Source of the DNA: Candidatus Bathyarchaeota archaeon
Lineage (GTDB): Archaea > Thermoproteota > Bathyarchaeia > Bathyarchaeales > WUQV01
Assembly (NCBI GenBank): GCA_021158125.1
Contig: JAGGVF010000004.1
Location: 1-64,000 of the forward strand
Direction of reading: 5' to 3'
DNA: 64,000 bases
The number at the start of each line of letters is the position of its first letter. The stretch's first letter is position 1. The notes under the pieces were generated by a model, which was given only the letters and a program-made list of their open reading frames with translations, had not been told where the DNA came from and ran no database searches. Below are positions 25,554-34,710 of this stretch, in pieces. A program made the position numbers and the translations under genes.

Positions 25554-27926
25554 ATGAACCTTTACATAAAAAGGAAAGTTCCATTCGAACTTTACGAAAT
25601 AAACATTTTAAAAGCTAACGATGAGCAACTGCTGCAAATAAGCCGCGAACTCGGAATAGGACTAAACCTGGCTGAAATGAAGGCAGTAAAGAAATATTTT
25701 ATGGATAAGGGTAGGAATCCCACAGATGTTGAACTTCAAACAATAGGCCAAACATGGTCTGAGCACTGCTACCACAAAACGTTCAAAGGAGAAATAATAA
25801 CTGAAGATGGGAAAATAGATAGCCTATTCAAAACTTACATTTTCAAAGTCACAAAGGAACTTAATCCTCCATGGTGTTTTTCGGTTTTTGAAGATAACGC
25901 TGGCATAATAGACTTTGAAAATGGCTACGCAATTGCCGTTAAAGTTGAAACCCACAACCATCCGTCGGCCATTGAACCATTCGGCGGGGCGGCTACAGGT
26001 GTAGGCGGGGTAATCCGCGATATATTAGGCGTGTGGGCAGACCCAATTGCATGCACAGACGTACTATGCTTTGGCCCATTAGATTATGACTATGAGAAGC
26101 TTCCAGCCGGGGTTAAGCATCCGAAATATCTCTTCAGCGGAGTAGTCGCCGGGATAGGCTGTTATGGAAACAATATGGGAATACCAATCGTGAACGGTGC
26201 AATATACTTCGACGAAGGATACGTGGGCAACGTGGTTGTCTACTGCGGCTGCGTTGGACTGCTTCCAAAAGATAAGTTTGTTAGAAACGTTAAAGCCGGA
26301 GACGTAATATTGCTTGCCGGCGGGAAAACTGGAAGGGACGGAATACACGGCGTAACCTTCGCGTCTGCAGAGCTAACAGAGAAATCTGAGGAAATTTCCC
26401 GTCCAGCAGTGCAAATAGCAAACCCAATTGAAGAGGAAAAACTGAAAAGAGCAATAATTAGAGTTAGAGACAGAAAGCTTGGCTCAGCAATAACCGATTT
26501 AGGCGGAGGAGGCCTATCAAGTGCAATAGGAGAAACAGCAAACAGATTCGGCCTAGGAGCAAAAGTAGAACTTGAAAAGGTTCCGCTAAAATATCCCGGA
26601 ATGGCCCCATGGGAAATTTACATTTCAGAATCCCAAGAAAGAATGCTTTTGGCAATTCCAGAGAAAAATCTACCAGAAGTTTTAGAAATATTCGCAGAAG
26701 AAGATGTAGAAGCAACGCCTATAGGGAAGTATACTTCCGATAAAATGCTCCGCATATATTATGGCGAATACGTAGTCGCTGAGCTTGAAGTTCCATTCCT
26801 GTTTCAGCCTCCAAAAGCCGTTAGAAAAGCCGAATGGAAAAATCCTAAAATCGAAGAGCCAGACTTTTCTGAGCCGGAGAATTTGACGCTTGACCTCTTA
26901 AGGCTGTTGGCTTCACCCAACATTGCAAGTAGAGAGAAAGTAATACGCACTTATGATCATGAGGTGAAAGGCAACACTGTTCTAAAGCCTTTGCATGGAG
27001 AAAAGGCAGGGCCAAATGACGCTGCTGTTCTGAAGCCCCTTGACAATTCGTGGAAAGGTGTAGTCATATCCTGCGGGATGAACCCAAACTATGGGAAGAT
27101 AGACCCTTACTGGATGGCGGCCTCAGTAATAAATGAGGCAATAAGGAATAATGTTGCAGTTGGCGGCAGAAGAATAGCTTTACTTGACAACTTCACTTGG
27201 GGAAACCCTGAAAAGCCAGACAGACTCGGAGGCCTAGTCCGCGCATGCCAAGCTTGCTATAAGTTTGCGAAAGCTTTCTGCGCACCCTTCATTTCTGGAA
27301 AAGACAGTCTATACAACGAATCACCCTTAGGGCCAGTAAATCCAACACTCCTAATAACGGCCATCGGAGTAATCCCCGACGTGAGAAAGGCTGTTTCGCT
27401 TGATTTGAAAAAGCCTAGGAACTTGCTTTACATCATTGGAGAAACATATCCCGAGCTTGGAGGCTCGGAATATTATAGGCTTAAGGGATTTCTAGGCAAC
27501 AATGTTCCGAAGGTTAGGGCTGAAACAGCGAAAAAAATAATGAATGCGGTTGTTAAAGCTGTCGACTTAGGTCTGATAAGTGCTTGCCATGACCTTTCGG
27601 AGGGAGGCCTCGGCGTGGCGGCTGCTGAAATGGCGTTTACAGGTGGATACGGCCTAGAAATATGGCTGGAAAAAGTTCCGGTTGGAGAAAGAATTGGAAG
27701 AAATGATTTTCTGCTTTTCTCTGAGTCTAACAGCCGATTCTTAGTTGAGGTTTCAAGTTCCCACAGAGAAGAGTTTGAAAGGCTGATGAATGGTGTTCCT
27801 CACGCTGCAGTTGGAAAGGTAACGAAAACCTCCAGCTTTTGCATTTATGGATTAAACGGGAAAGTTGTCGTAGAAACAAACGTAGATGAGCTTTTGGAAC
27901 ATTGGAAAAGCTTTCTGGTGATTTGA
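25554..27926 (+). CDS. purL: Phosphoribosylformylglycinamidine synthase subunit PurL
   Basis: Catalytic subunit converting FGAR, ATP and ammonia to FGAM. 790 residues, with the small-PurL layout of two AIRS-like halves. Landmarks: TIGQTWSEHCYHKTFKG (about 65-80), VKVETHNHPSAIEPFGGAATGVGG (binding site), GKTGRDGIHGVTFAS, SAITDLGGGGLSSA, and in the second half FISGKDSLYN and SACHDLSEGGLGVA. Ammonia comes from PurQ, whose gene follows directly. No anomaly seen. Confidence 0.97.
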   Translation: MNLYIKRKVPFELYEINILKANDEQLLQISRELGIGLNLAEMKAVKKYFMDKGRNPTDVELQTIGQTWSEHCYHKTFKGEIITEDGKIDSLFKTYIFKVTKELNPPWCFSVFEDNAGIIDFENGYAIAVKVETHNHPSAIEPFGGAATGVGGVIRDILGVWADPIACTDVLCFGPLDYDYEKLPAGVKHPKYLFSGVVAGIGCYGNNMGIPIVNGAIYFDEGYVGNVVVYCGCVGLLPKDKFVRNVKAGDVILLAGGKTGRDGIHGVTFASAELTEKSEEISRPAVQIANPIEEEKLKRAIIRVRDRKLGSAITDLGGGGLSSAIGETANRFGLGAKVELEKVPLKYPGMAPWEIYISESQERMLLAIPEKNLPEVLEIFAEEDVEATPIGKYTSDKMLRIYYGEYVVAELEVPFLFQPPKAVRKAEWKNPKIEEPDFSEPENLTLDLLRLLASPNIASREKVIRTYDHEVKGNTVLKPLHGEKAGPNDAAVLKPLDNSWKGVVISCGMNPNYGKIDPYWMAASVINEAIRNNVAVGGRRIALLDNFTWGNPEKPDRLGGLVRACQACYKFAKAFCAPFISGKDSLYNESPLGPVNPTLLITAIGVIPDVRKAVSLDLKKPRNLLYIIGETYPELGGSEYYRLKGFLGNNVPKVRAETAKKIMNAVVKAVDLGLISACHDLSEGGLGVAAAEMAFTGGYGLEIWLEKVPVGERIGRNDFLLFSESNSRFLVEVSSSHREEFERLMNGVPHAAVGKVTKTSSFCIYGLNGKVVVETNVDELLEHWKSFLVI

Positions 27927-28745
27927 ATGAAACGTGAAGAAATCAAAGTTTGCATTCTACGGGTTGGAGGAACAAACTGCGACGCAGAAACAAAACGGGC
28001 CTTCCAAGATTTAGGCGTAAAAGCAGAAATAATTCACTTCAGTAGACTGCTAAAGAACAGGAATTTGCTTGACTATGACATGCTAGTTTTTCCCGGAGGC
28101 TTCTCTTATGGAGACTATGTTAGGGCTGGAGCCATATGGGCAAAATGGTTCATTGCGAAACTTGGAAACGAATTAAAAGAGTTTATCAGCGAAGAAAGAC
28201 CGGTGCTGGGAATTTGCAACGGCTTCCAAATTCTAGTTGAAGCCGGCCTACTTCCAGGGTTCGATGGCATAAGCGATTATCCCCAAGCAGCCTTAGCAAC
28301 AAACTTTCCACCCGGCTACAACTGCCGCTGGGTATACCTAAGAAGTGAAAATAAGGGAAATTGCGTATTTACAAGGAACATTTCGAAAGGAACAGTCTTG
28401 AGGATTCCAGTTGCTCATTCGGAAGGAAGATTCCTATTTCCAAAGGAAAAAGAAAATGAATATTTGGAAAGGCTTTACGAGAATGACCAACTTATCTTCA
28501 GATACTGCCTTAAAAACGGAGAACCCGCCGAAGGAGAGTATCCAACTAATCCAAACGGCTCTTTCCATGACATCGCTGGAATATGCAACCCAACTGGAAC
28601 AATTTTCGGTTTGATGCCTCATCCTGAAAGAGCCTACTACGGCTGGCAACTTCCAGACTGGACAAAAATGGAGAAAATACCGGAATATGCCGACGGAAAA
28701 CTAATTTTTGAATCTGTAGTAAACTATTTAGAAAGAAAATTTTAG
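27927..28745 (+). CDS. purQ: Phosphoribosylformylglycinamidine synthase subunit PurQ (glutaminase)
   Basis: Class I amidotransferase that supplies ammonia to PurL. VFPGGFSYGDYVRAGAIWA precedes the nucleophile in LGICNGFQILVEAGLLP, and HPERAYYG near the end carries the catalytic His-x-Glu. At 272 residues it is of normal length for archaeal PurQ. The start directly follows the purL stop; the 3' end overlaps the convergent PfkB gene by four bases. Confidence 0.96.
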   Translation: MKREEIKVCILRVGGTNCDAETKRAFQDLGVKAEIIHFSRLLKNRNLLDYDMLVFPGGFSYGDYVRAGAIWAKWFIAKLGNELKEFISEERPVLGICNGFQILVEAGLLPGFDGISDYPQAALATNFPPGYNCRWVYLRSENKGNCVFTRNISKGTVLRIPVAHSEGRFLFPKEKENEYLERLYENDQLIFRYCLKNGEPAEGEYPTNPNGSFHDIAGICNPTGTIFGLMPHPERAYYGWQLPDWTKMEKIPEYADGKLIFESVVNYLERKF

Positions 28746-29656
28746 AATCCAGCTTTTTTAATTTCAGAAATTGTTGGAAGGCCTGTTCTCGCCCCCATCT
28801 TCATTATACATCGACTTGCAACAAAGTTTCCAAGTTTTCCACACTCGTAAAGGTCTTTTCCTTTCAATAGGCCGTAGAGAAAGCCGGCATCAAAGGCGTC
28901 TCCGGCCCCCGTAGTGTCCACAACTTCAACCTTGAAGGGTTCTATGAAATATTCCTCCTTTCCGTCTGTAACATAACAACCTTTTCCTCCCAGTTTGACC
29001 GCAACTATGCTTACGCCTAAATTAAACAGAATTTTGGCGGCCTCTCTGTAGTCCTTTCCCGTAATCATTTCAAGTTCTTCGCTGCTTGGCATGACTACGA
29101 ATGTTCTTTGCAGTATGGGCTTTAATTTTTCAAGTCCTTTCCTTGCATATAATGTTCCGGGGTCGAAACTTACGCAAACTTCTTCTGAGATTTCCTTTAT
29201 GGCTTTCTTTTGGGTTTCAAATGGTTTTTGTCCGACGAATGAGGTTAAGTGGAGAAACTTGGCTTTTTCCATATATTCCATGTCTATTTCTTCAAATTCT
29301 ATTTGGTCGTTTACTCCAGGCGCCACGTATAGGGCTCTTTCTCCCATTTCGTCAACAAATCCCATAACTATTCCGCTGTGTCCTTCCTTTGCAACTATTA
29401 TGCCTGAAGTGTCAACCCCTTCTTTCTTGAAGTCTTCTAGGAGGAGTTTTCCCTCTTTGTCGTTGGCTACTTTTCCAATGAAGCCTACTTTAAGGCCGAG
29501 TCTTGCGAGTCCAACTATGGTGTTTGCGGCTGAGCCTCCGCATGTTTCAGCGAAACCTTTTACAAAGCTTTCTTCATCTTCGTGGGCTATCTTATTTACT
29601 TTAAAAAGTTTGTCTACGTTTAGGGCTCCAAATCCTATTACGTCAAACTTTTTCAT
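28742..29656 (-). CDS. PfkB/ribokinase-family sugar or nucleoside kinase
   Basis: 304 residues. CGGSAANTIVGLARLG (about 38-53) is the first PfkB signature and VVDTTGAGDAFDAGFLYGL (about 238-256) is the second, with the catalytic aspartate in GAGD. ATP-dependent phosphorylation of a sugar, nucleoside or similar substrate is expected. The gene is the last of a minus-strand run (purD, HAD, ftr, pfkB) whose members abut or overlap, so a link to purine or one-carbon metabolism is likely but not specific. The FDPGTLYARKG segment is typical of archaeal members of unknown specificity. Confidence 0.85.
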   Translation of the reverse strand: MKKFDVIGFGALNVDKLFKVNKIAHEDEESFVKGFAETCGGSAANTIVGLARLGLKVGFIGKVANDKEGKLLLEDFKKEGVDTSGIIVAKEGHSGIVMGFVDEMGERALYVAPGVNDQIEFEEIDMEYMEKAKFLHLTSFVGQKPFETQKKAIKEISEEVCVSFDPGTLYARKGLEKLKPILQRTFVVMPSSEELEMITGKDYREAAKILFNLGVSIVAVKLGGKGCYVTDGKEEYFIEPFKVEVVDTTGAGDAFDAGFLYGLLKGKDLYECGKLGNFVASRCIMKMGARTGLPTISEIKKAGF

Positions 29657-30565
29657 TTAAAACAGCTCTTTAAGGTAAATTTTGTGTTTTCCGAGTTTTC
29701 CACCATAGTTTCCAGCTGAAACCTTAACTACTTCATCGAAGCTTAGAACAGCCTCTATTCCAGCTTTCATCGCCTTTTTGACAGCCTCCAACGTGGCTCC
29801 GTTTATTACTATTTCTGGGATATAACCTACACCTTCTGGAACTTTGGATTCCGGTCCAAGCTTTTCCTTTAATGATGGGCAGTATGGATGGTTTGTTGTT
29901 GGCCCTATCCATGGAAACTTTGTCTCTGGTTTTGACCCCGCCGAGCATATTTCAAACGGGGCTATTACTCCTTCGATTCGGCCTATTGCTTCTAGGGCTT
30001 TTCGGCCGGCTTCCATGACGGCTTCTTTTGTTTTGCACATGTACCAGAAGTTTGCGCCCATGATGCCCATTCCATAGCCTAAATAACGTTCTATTTGGAA
30101 GTTTGGAACCATTATTGGCACAACTATCATCTGCCTACCGTAGCGTTTTTCTTCCCATTCATATCCGTCTCCGCAGTGGCCCACACGTTCCATCATGTCA
30201 AGTTTTCCTATTGGCTGAAGGGAAGCGTCAAAAACGGCTGTGAAAGGCTTTACGAGAATGTCCTGCCTTATTCTATATGAAAGTTCAATTTCAAACTTTT
30301 TAACAGAATCTTTAAGCGGTTTTTTCTCGTCTATTCCACCCCAGAACTGCAGTATAGCTCCCTTTCGGCCGTTAGGTGTTTCATCTTCACTCAGCCACTT
30401 TTCTATTCCACCCTCTATTCTTCCAATTACTACGGCTGGGGTTGCAGTGGCATCTTCAGCTGCTTTCCTCAAAATTTCTTCATCTTCGGCTGTAACTATT
30501 ACTCTGCAGTAAATTCCCTCGAAGGCTTCAGCGTACGTATCCTCAATTCTCCCTTCTAGACTCAA
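29657..30565 (-). CDS. ftr: Formylmethanofuran:tetrahydromethanopterin formyltransferase
   Basis: Moves a formyl group between methanofuran and tetrahydromethanopterin, a step of the methyl branch of the archaeal Wood-Ljungdahl, methanogenic or formaldehyde-oxidation pathways. 302 residues. Recognised are the opening [20 protein letters not shown], the [12 protein letters not shown] loop and [17 protein letters not shown]. No other genes of that pathway are in the window, but the cell evidently uses H4MPT-type one-carbon carriers. It abuts the PfkB gene and the HAD gene on the same strand. Confidence 0.95.
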   Translation of the reverse strand: MSLEGRIEDTYAEAFEGIYCRVIVTAEDEEILRKAAEDATATPAVVIGRIEGGIEKWLSEDETPNGRKGAILQFWGGIDEKKPLKDSVKKFEIELSYRIRQDILVKPFTAVFDASLQPIGKLDMMERVGHCGDGYEWEEKRYGRQMIVVPIMVPNFQIERYLGYGMGIMGANFWYMCKTKEAVMEAGRKALEAIGRIEGVIAPFEICSAGSKPETKFPWIGPTTNHPYCPSLKEKLGPESKVPEGVGYIPEIVINGATLEAVKKAMKAGIEAVLSFDEVVKVSAGNYGGKLGKHKIYLKELF

Positions 30566-31651
30566 TTATCCCAATCCACCTACTTTTTCTCCCCTAACTT
30601 TCTTGCGGAAAGCTGAACTTTCTTTGCATAAATTCTCCACATTTTCAGAAGTTATAACCTCAACTCTTATGAAGTATTTCCTGCTGACAGCTTCTAACTC
30701 TTTAAGTAGTTTTTCGCTTATAGGATAAGCCTTCAAAGTTTGAAGACTCCAATTTTCTGCGAGTTCCATGGTTTTTTCTTTTCCAAGTTTGTTAAATGCG
30801 TCAGCTAGAATTGAAGTTACGATTGTATGTTCGGCTAAAACAGCTATTTCAGCCTCTTTTACTGCATATTCGTTTCCGTTAAATGAGACAGCTAAGCCAT
30901 CATTTTTTCTCATAAGCCTAAAAGATTCAACGTCTGTTATGCTATCGCCGAAATATATGACATTTGAAACTTCAGTTTCATGTTTAGCCGCTATTTCCTC
31001 TACAGCCCTAGCCTTTTCTATTCCCCCAACTGGCTCAACTTCTTCGAAGATTTTTCCACAATGCATTTTTGATATTTCCTTAAAGATTTCGTCAAGCCGC
31101 ATTATCGTTTTTCTGTCTCTTTCGGAAAAGTCTTCAATGGTAGAAGCGTTTTCCGGAATTTCAATCATGGGCATTGCAGCAATTTCTTCTCGAAGCTTCA
31201 TTAGGCGTTTTCTTTCCTCTTCTTTCAATGGATATTTGTCTATGTTAACCCTTGTACAATATGCGTTCTTGTATGAGAATCCGACTATTTCGCATAGCGC
31301 CCTAATGTAGGGTTCGTAGCTTGTGCTTACGATGTAAGCTGGCATAATGCCCTTAACAAACTGCAGTGTATCTATTGCGCCGGGAACTAGGAGGATGTTT
31401 TTAGCCGAGTATTCTCTCATTTTTTGGTCTGTAACTCCGTAAGCTTTTAAGAATGGTAGAATTAGTTTGAGGGTGTTTCCGGCTTTGTATTCTGGCTGTT
31501 TCAATATTTCAGCTAATACGTCGTCGTATTTGCTTATTAAGGCGAAGAATTTTTCTCCTTCTGGGATGAAATGGCTTGACAGTTCAAAAGCGTTGTCATT
31601 TTTAGATATTGGGCCTTCACAGTCGGTTACAAAAATTTTTTTCTGCTTCAA
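30566..31651 (-). CDS. Archaeal HAD-superfamily protein (EhaR-like)
   Basis: 361 residues with the haloacid dehalogenase fold: FVTDCEGPIS at residues 7-16 (motif I, first Asp nucleophile; the usual second Asp is Glu), VSTSYEPYI (motif II), and NVIYFGDSITDVESFRLM (motif IV). This archaeal subfamily is annotated in methanogens as EhaR, associated with an energy-converting hydrogenase, but no hydrogenase genes are near. It overlaps purD by four bases and abuts ftr, so a role in one-carbon or purine metabolism, perhaps as a phosphatase, is plausible. Confidence 0.75.
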   Translation of the reverse strand: MKQKKIFVTDCEGPISKNDNAFELSSHFIPEGEKFFALISKYDDVLAEILKQPEYKAGNTLKLILPFLKAYGVTDQKMREYSAKNILLVPGAIDTLQFVKGIMPAYIVSTSYEPYIRALCEIVGFSYKNAYCTRVNIDKYPLKEEERKRLMKLREEIAAMPMIEIPENASTIEDFSERDRKTIMRLDEIFKEISKMHCGKIFEEVEPVGGIEKARAVEEIAAKHETEVSNVIYFGDSITDVESFRLMRKNDGLAVSFNGNEYAVKEAEIAVLAEHTIVTSILADAFNKLGKEKTMELAENWSLQTLKAYPISEKLLKELEAVSRKYFIRVEVITSENVENLCKESSAFRKKVRGEKVGGLG

Positions 31652-33063
31652 AATTGTTTCCGCCTTAAAGTTTCCATGTGTCTTATGCTTTTTTCGATGT
31701 GTTCTTTAGAGGCTATGTCGTTTCTGTGCCATAACGCTCCGCCCTTTATGGCTTTGATTCCTTCAAGTGAAATCTTTCTGGCTGTTTCGATGTTTTCTCC
31801 AATTCCAACTACGCAGACCGTTCTAGAACGTAGAGGAAATGTTTCATTATTTCTGATTTCCATGGACGCCGGATATATGCGAATGTTTTCACCATATTTT
31901 TCAGCTAGTCTGTAGGCTTGAGTTAAGTCAACTGGAGTTCCAATTTCCTCTTTTCTCACAAGTTGGGGAAATGTATCTATGAAACCTCCGTAGTTTGGAG
32001 GAACCTTGTAGGTTACAACCGAAGCTTTTCTTTCAATTTCAACTTTAGTTAAATTTCCTTCTAAAATTTTAAAGCATACGTCAACGAAGTCGTCTTTCAA
32101 GAGTGGGAGAATATTGATTATTTCTGGGTCTCCTGGTCTGCTGTTGTTTTCAAGTATTTTCAAGCCTTTTCCAGTGTGTATGAAGGCTACATAGAATGGG
32201 ATTCCCTTTAAACCTGGATTTTCTCCGTTTTTGCAGAGATGTCTAAATATTTTGTTTACAATTTCAATTTCCTTTTCAAAGTCTGCTTTGGTCATGAAGG
32301 GTAGGGTTTCACCTACATCCTTGTAGGAGCCCATACCGCCAGTGTTTGGTCCTTTGTCTCCGTCGAATGCTCGTTTGTAATCTCTTGTTTCAGGAAGTGG
32401 CACCAGGTGTTTTCCGTCGCAGAAGGCTTGAAAGCTTGATTCTTCTCCTTCAATTTTCTCTTCGATTATTACTGAGCCATACTTGAAGTTGGCCAAGAAA
32501 TGTTCGAAGAGCTGTTCACGGGTGTTAAAGTGGTCGCCCCAGACCCCAACCCCTTTTCCAGCGGCTGGCTTGTCCGGCTTAACTGCAACTTGATTGTTTA
32601 ACTCGTCAAGCCATGCATAAACATCCTTTTTAACCTCTTCTACACTGCTGTAGTCTTTCGGGCTGAAAACTTTGAATTTCGGATTCACTTCCGGCGCTAC
32701 TTCTTGGAATAGAAGTCTTTGAGCAACTTTGCTCCCTTCGATTGCATACTCTTTGGTTGGGCATATCATCGGTATGCCTAATTCTTTTTCAATTCTGTCT
32801 CTTACACCGGCAATTATGGGTTTTTCCGGGCCAACTATCCCGAAGTCGATTTTATCTTTATGTTTCTCCGCAAATTTCAAGATGTCATCAACGTTTAGGT
32901 CTGGAATTACAGCTTGTTCAACCGCTTTTCTAACGTTAAACGGGTTTCTTTGCTTATCTGCAACGTAAATTTCCACGTCATAGTTTTGGCTTCTTGTGAA
33001 AGCGTCCACCATGGCTACTGCTCTTGCACCATAAGATACTACTAGGACGCCGACCCTTTCCAT
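31648..33063 (-). CDS. purD: Phosphoribosylamine-glycine ligase
   Basis: ATP-grasp enzyme making GAR, the second purine step. 471 residues. Motifs: FGIVGPEKPIIAGVRD, VAVKPDKPAAGKGVGV (ATP loop), FDGDKGPNTGGMGSY and ILENNSRPGDPE (metal-binding). It is longer than bacterial PurD (about 420), with insertions, as in other archaea. It is the first gene of the purD-HAD-ftr-pfkB run and is oriented away from purMSLQ. Confidence 0.95.
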   Translation of the reverse strand: MERVGVLVVSYGARAVAMVDAFTRSQNYDVEIYVADKQRNPFNVRKAVEQAVIPDLNVDDILKFAEKHKDKIDFGIVGPEKPIIAGVRDRIEKELGIPMICPTKEYAIEGSKVAQRLLFQEVAPEVNPKFKVFSPKDYSSVEEVKKDVYAWLDELNNQVAVKPDKPAAGKGVGVWGDHFNTREQLFEHFLANFKYGSVIIEEKIEGEESSFQAFCDGKHLVPLPETRDYKRAFDGDKGPNTGGMGSYKDVGETLPFMTKADFEKEIEIVNKIFRHLCKNGENPGLKGIPFYVAFIHTGKGLKILENNSRPGDPEIINILPLLKDDFVDVCFKILEGNLTKVEIERKASVVTYKVPPNYGGFIDTFPQLVRKEEIGTPVDLTQAYRLAEKYGENIRIYPASMEIRNNETFPLRSRTVCVVGIGENIETARKISLEGIKAIKGGALWHRNDIASKEHIEKSIRHMETLRRKQF

Positions 33064-33115
33064 AAAACCTCAACTCTATAATTCAAATTTATCTCGAATA
33101 TTTTAGATTAGACTG

Positions 33116-34642
33116 TTAGCATTTACTACTGCGTAAGCTCTTAGCTAATTCATCGCCTAGATTTGTAACTTCGTATATTCTTCCAGTTTCCTTGTAGCCC
33201 TTAACAAATTTTTCGTACATTTCGTCTGCAAGTTTTTGGGCAAGCCGAGTTGGATACTTACGTGTTATACAGCCTAAGCAGAGTTCTTCCCTTTTTAGGC
33301 CCGTAGCCCTCACAAAGCCTTCAATAGACTGATATCTCACTGCGTCGGCTCCAACTATTTTCGCGATTTCCTCGGGAGTATGTTTAGAACCTATCAGTTC
33401 ACCGTAAGTAGCCATGTCTATTCCATAGAAGCATGGCCCTATAATCCTTGGGAAAGTTATGAAAATGTAAACCTTTTTGGCGCCCATCTTCCGCAGTTTT
33501 TCAACAACCACACGGGTTGTGTCTCCTCGAACTATGCTGTCATCAACAATTATAACTCGTTTACCCCTTATCTTATCTGCTAAAATGTTAATCTTCTTAT
33601 CTATTGTCCTGTATCTTTCATGCGGCAAAAGTATGAATGCCCTTTCGGTTACGAAACGATGTCTCCTAGTTGCTCTTTCCCATCTAAGCCCTGTTTCTTC
33701 GTGAAGCCCATAAGCCGCATCATTTCCAGTTTCAGGCATTGAAACAATTATGTCTGCATCCTTCACTATGTCCGGATTCTCCCTAGCCAAATTCCTACCG
33801 AACTCTTCGCGGATTTCATAAACAAATTTGTCGTCAAATCTTGAATCCGGCCTAGCAAAATAGGCAAATTCAAAAGCGCAAAAAGCCCTACCATTTTCAA
33901 CTAGTTTTTCACGTTTAAATCCGTCTTCTGAAACCAAAACAAACTCGCCCGGCTCAAGCTCAAAATCTAAAGTTAAACCGTTTATGTCAAGACCAACAGT
34001 CTCCGACGAAAAAACGTAAATCTTACCATTTTCACTATGCCCCGCACACAAAGGCCTTATTCCATAAGGATCTTTAAAAGCAAAAAACTTCCCGTCGCCG
34101 GTTATTCCGGAAACTGAGAATGCACCTTCAATTTCCTCCATGCATTTCTTAACGGCAGATGCTAAATCTCTTTCTTTCAGCAATTCTATGAGAAGTTTTC
34201 TGCAGATAAGTTCGGCGTCGCACTCGTAGTAGAAGTCTGGAAAAACTTCCCTGATTTCCTTAAGAAGCTGCCTTGTGTTCACAACGTTTCCATTAAAGGA
34301 AACTGCAAGCTTCAAATCATCTTTTTCGGCTTTTACGGGCTGTGTTCCCTTTTGCAGAGATTCATGATCCGTTTTTCCAGAGGTCGTGTACCTCACGTTG
34401 GCTACTCCTATATAGCCCGGAAGCTTAGCTAGCCATTTTTCAACTTCGCTTTTCTCTATTTTTGGAACTAGGTTTAGGGCTTTATGTACGTGGAACTCGC
34501 CGTCGTAAGTTAGAAAACCGTGCGATTGGTGTCCTCTATGATTTTGAGACCTTATCCCCCAGTATAATAGCGGAAAGACTGGATGTTTATCAAAGTCTAT
34601 GGCTGCGAAGACTCCGCACGCCATTTTTGGGTGGTCGCTCAT
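33116..34642 (-). CDS. purF: Amidophosphoribosyltransferase
   Basis: First committed enzyme of purine synthesis, PRPP plus glutamine to phosphoribosylamine. MACGVF near the start puts the nucleophile Cys after a short propeptide to be removed. RVIIVDDSIVRGDTTR is the PRPP loop. Four cysteines (RAFCAFEF, GPCFYG, and CLGC) occupy the positions that bind a [4Fe-4S] cluster in the Bacillus-type enzyme, so this one is probably oxygen-sensitive. I start at the ATG at 34642; another ATG at 34657 is in frame. Transcribed separately from purD, 53 bases away. Confidence 0.95.
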   Translation of the reverse strand: MSDHPKMACGVFAAIDFDKHPVFPLLYWGIRSQNHRGHQSHGFLTYDGEFHVHKALNLVPKIEKSEVEKWLAKLPGYIGVANVRYTTSGKTDHESLQKGTQPVKAEKDDLKLAVSFNGNVVNTRQLLKEIREVFPDFYYECDAELICRKLLIELLKERDLASAVKKCMEEIEGAFSVSGITGDGKFFAFKDPYGIRPLCAGHSENGKIYVFSSETVGLDINGLTLDFELEPGEFVLVSEDGFKREKLVENGRAFCAFEFAYFARPDSRFDDKFVYEIREEFGRNLARENPDIVKDADIIVSMPETGNDAAYGLHEETGLRWERATRRHRFVTERAFILLPHERYRTIDKKINILADKIRGKRVIIVDDSIVRGDTTRVVVEKLRKMGAKKVYIFITFPRIIGPCFYGIDMATYGELIGSKHTPEEIAKIVGADAVRYQSIEGFVRATGLKREELCLGCITRKYPTRLAQKLADEMYEKFVKGYKETGRIYEVTNLGDELAKSLRSSKC

Positions 34643-34710
34643 ACCCCTAGTTAACATTTCATGTATATATCAATTTTTATGACATTTTTAATTAAATTTT
34701 ACAAGAAAAT

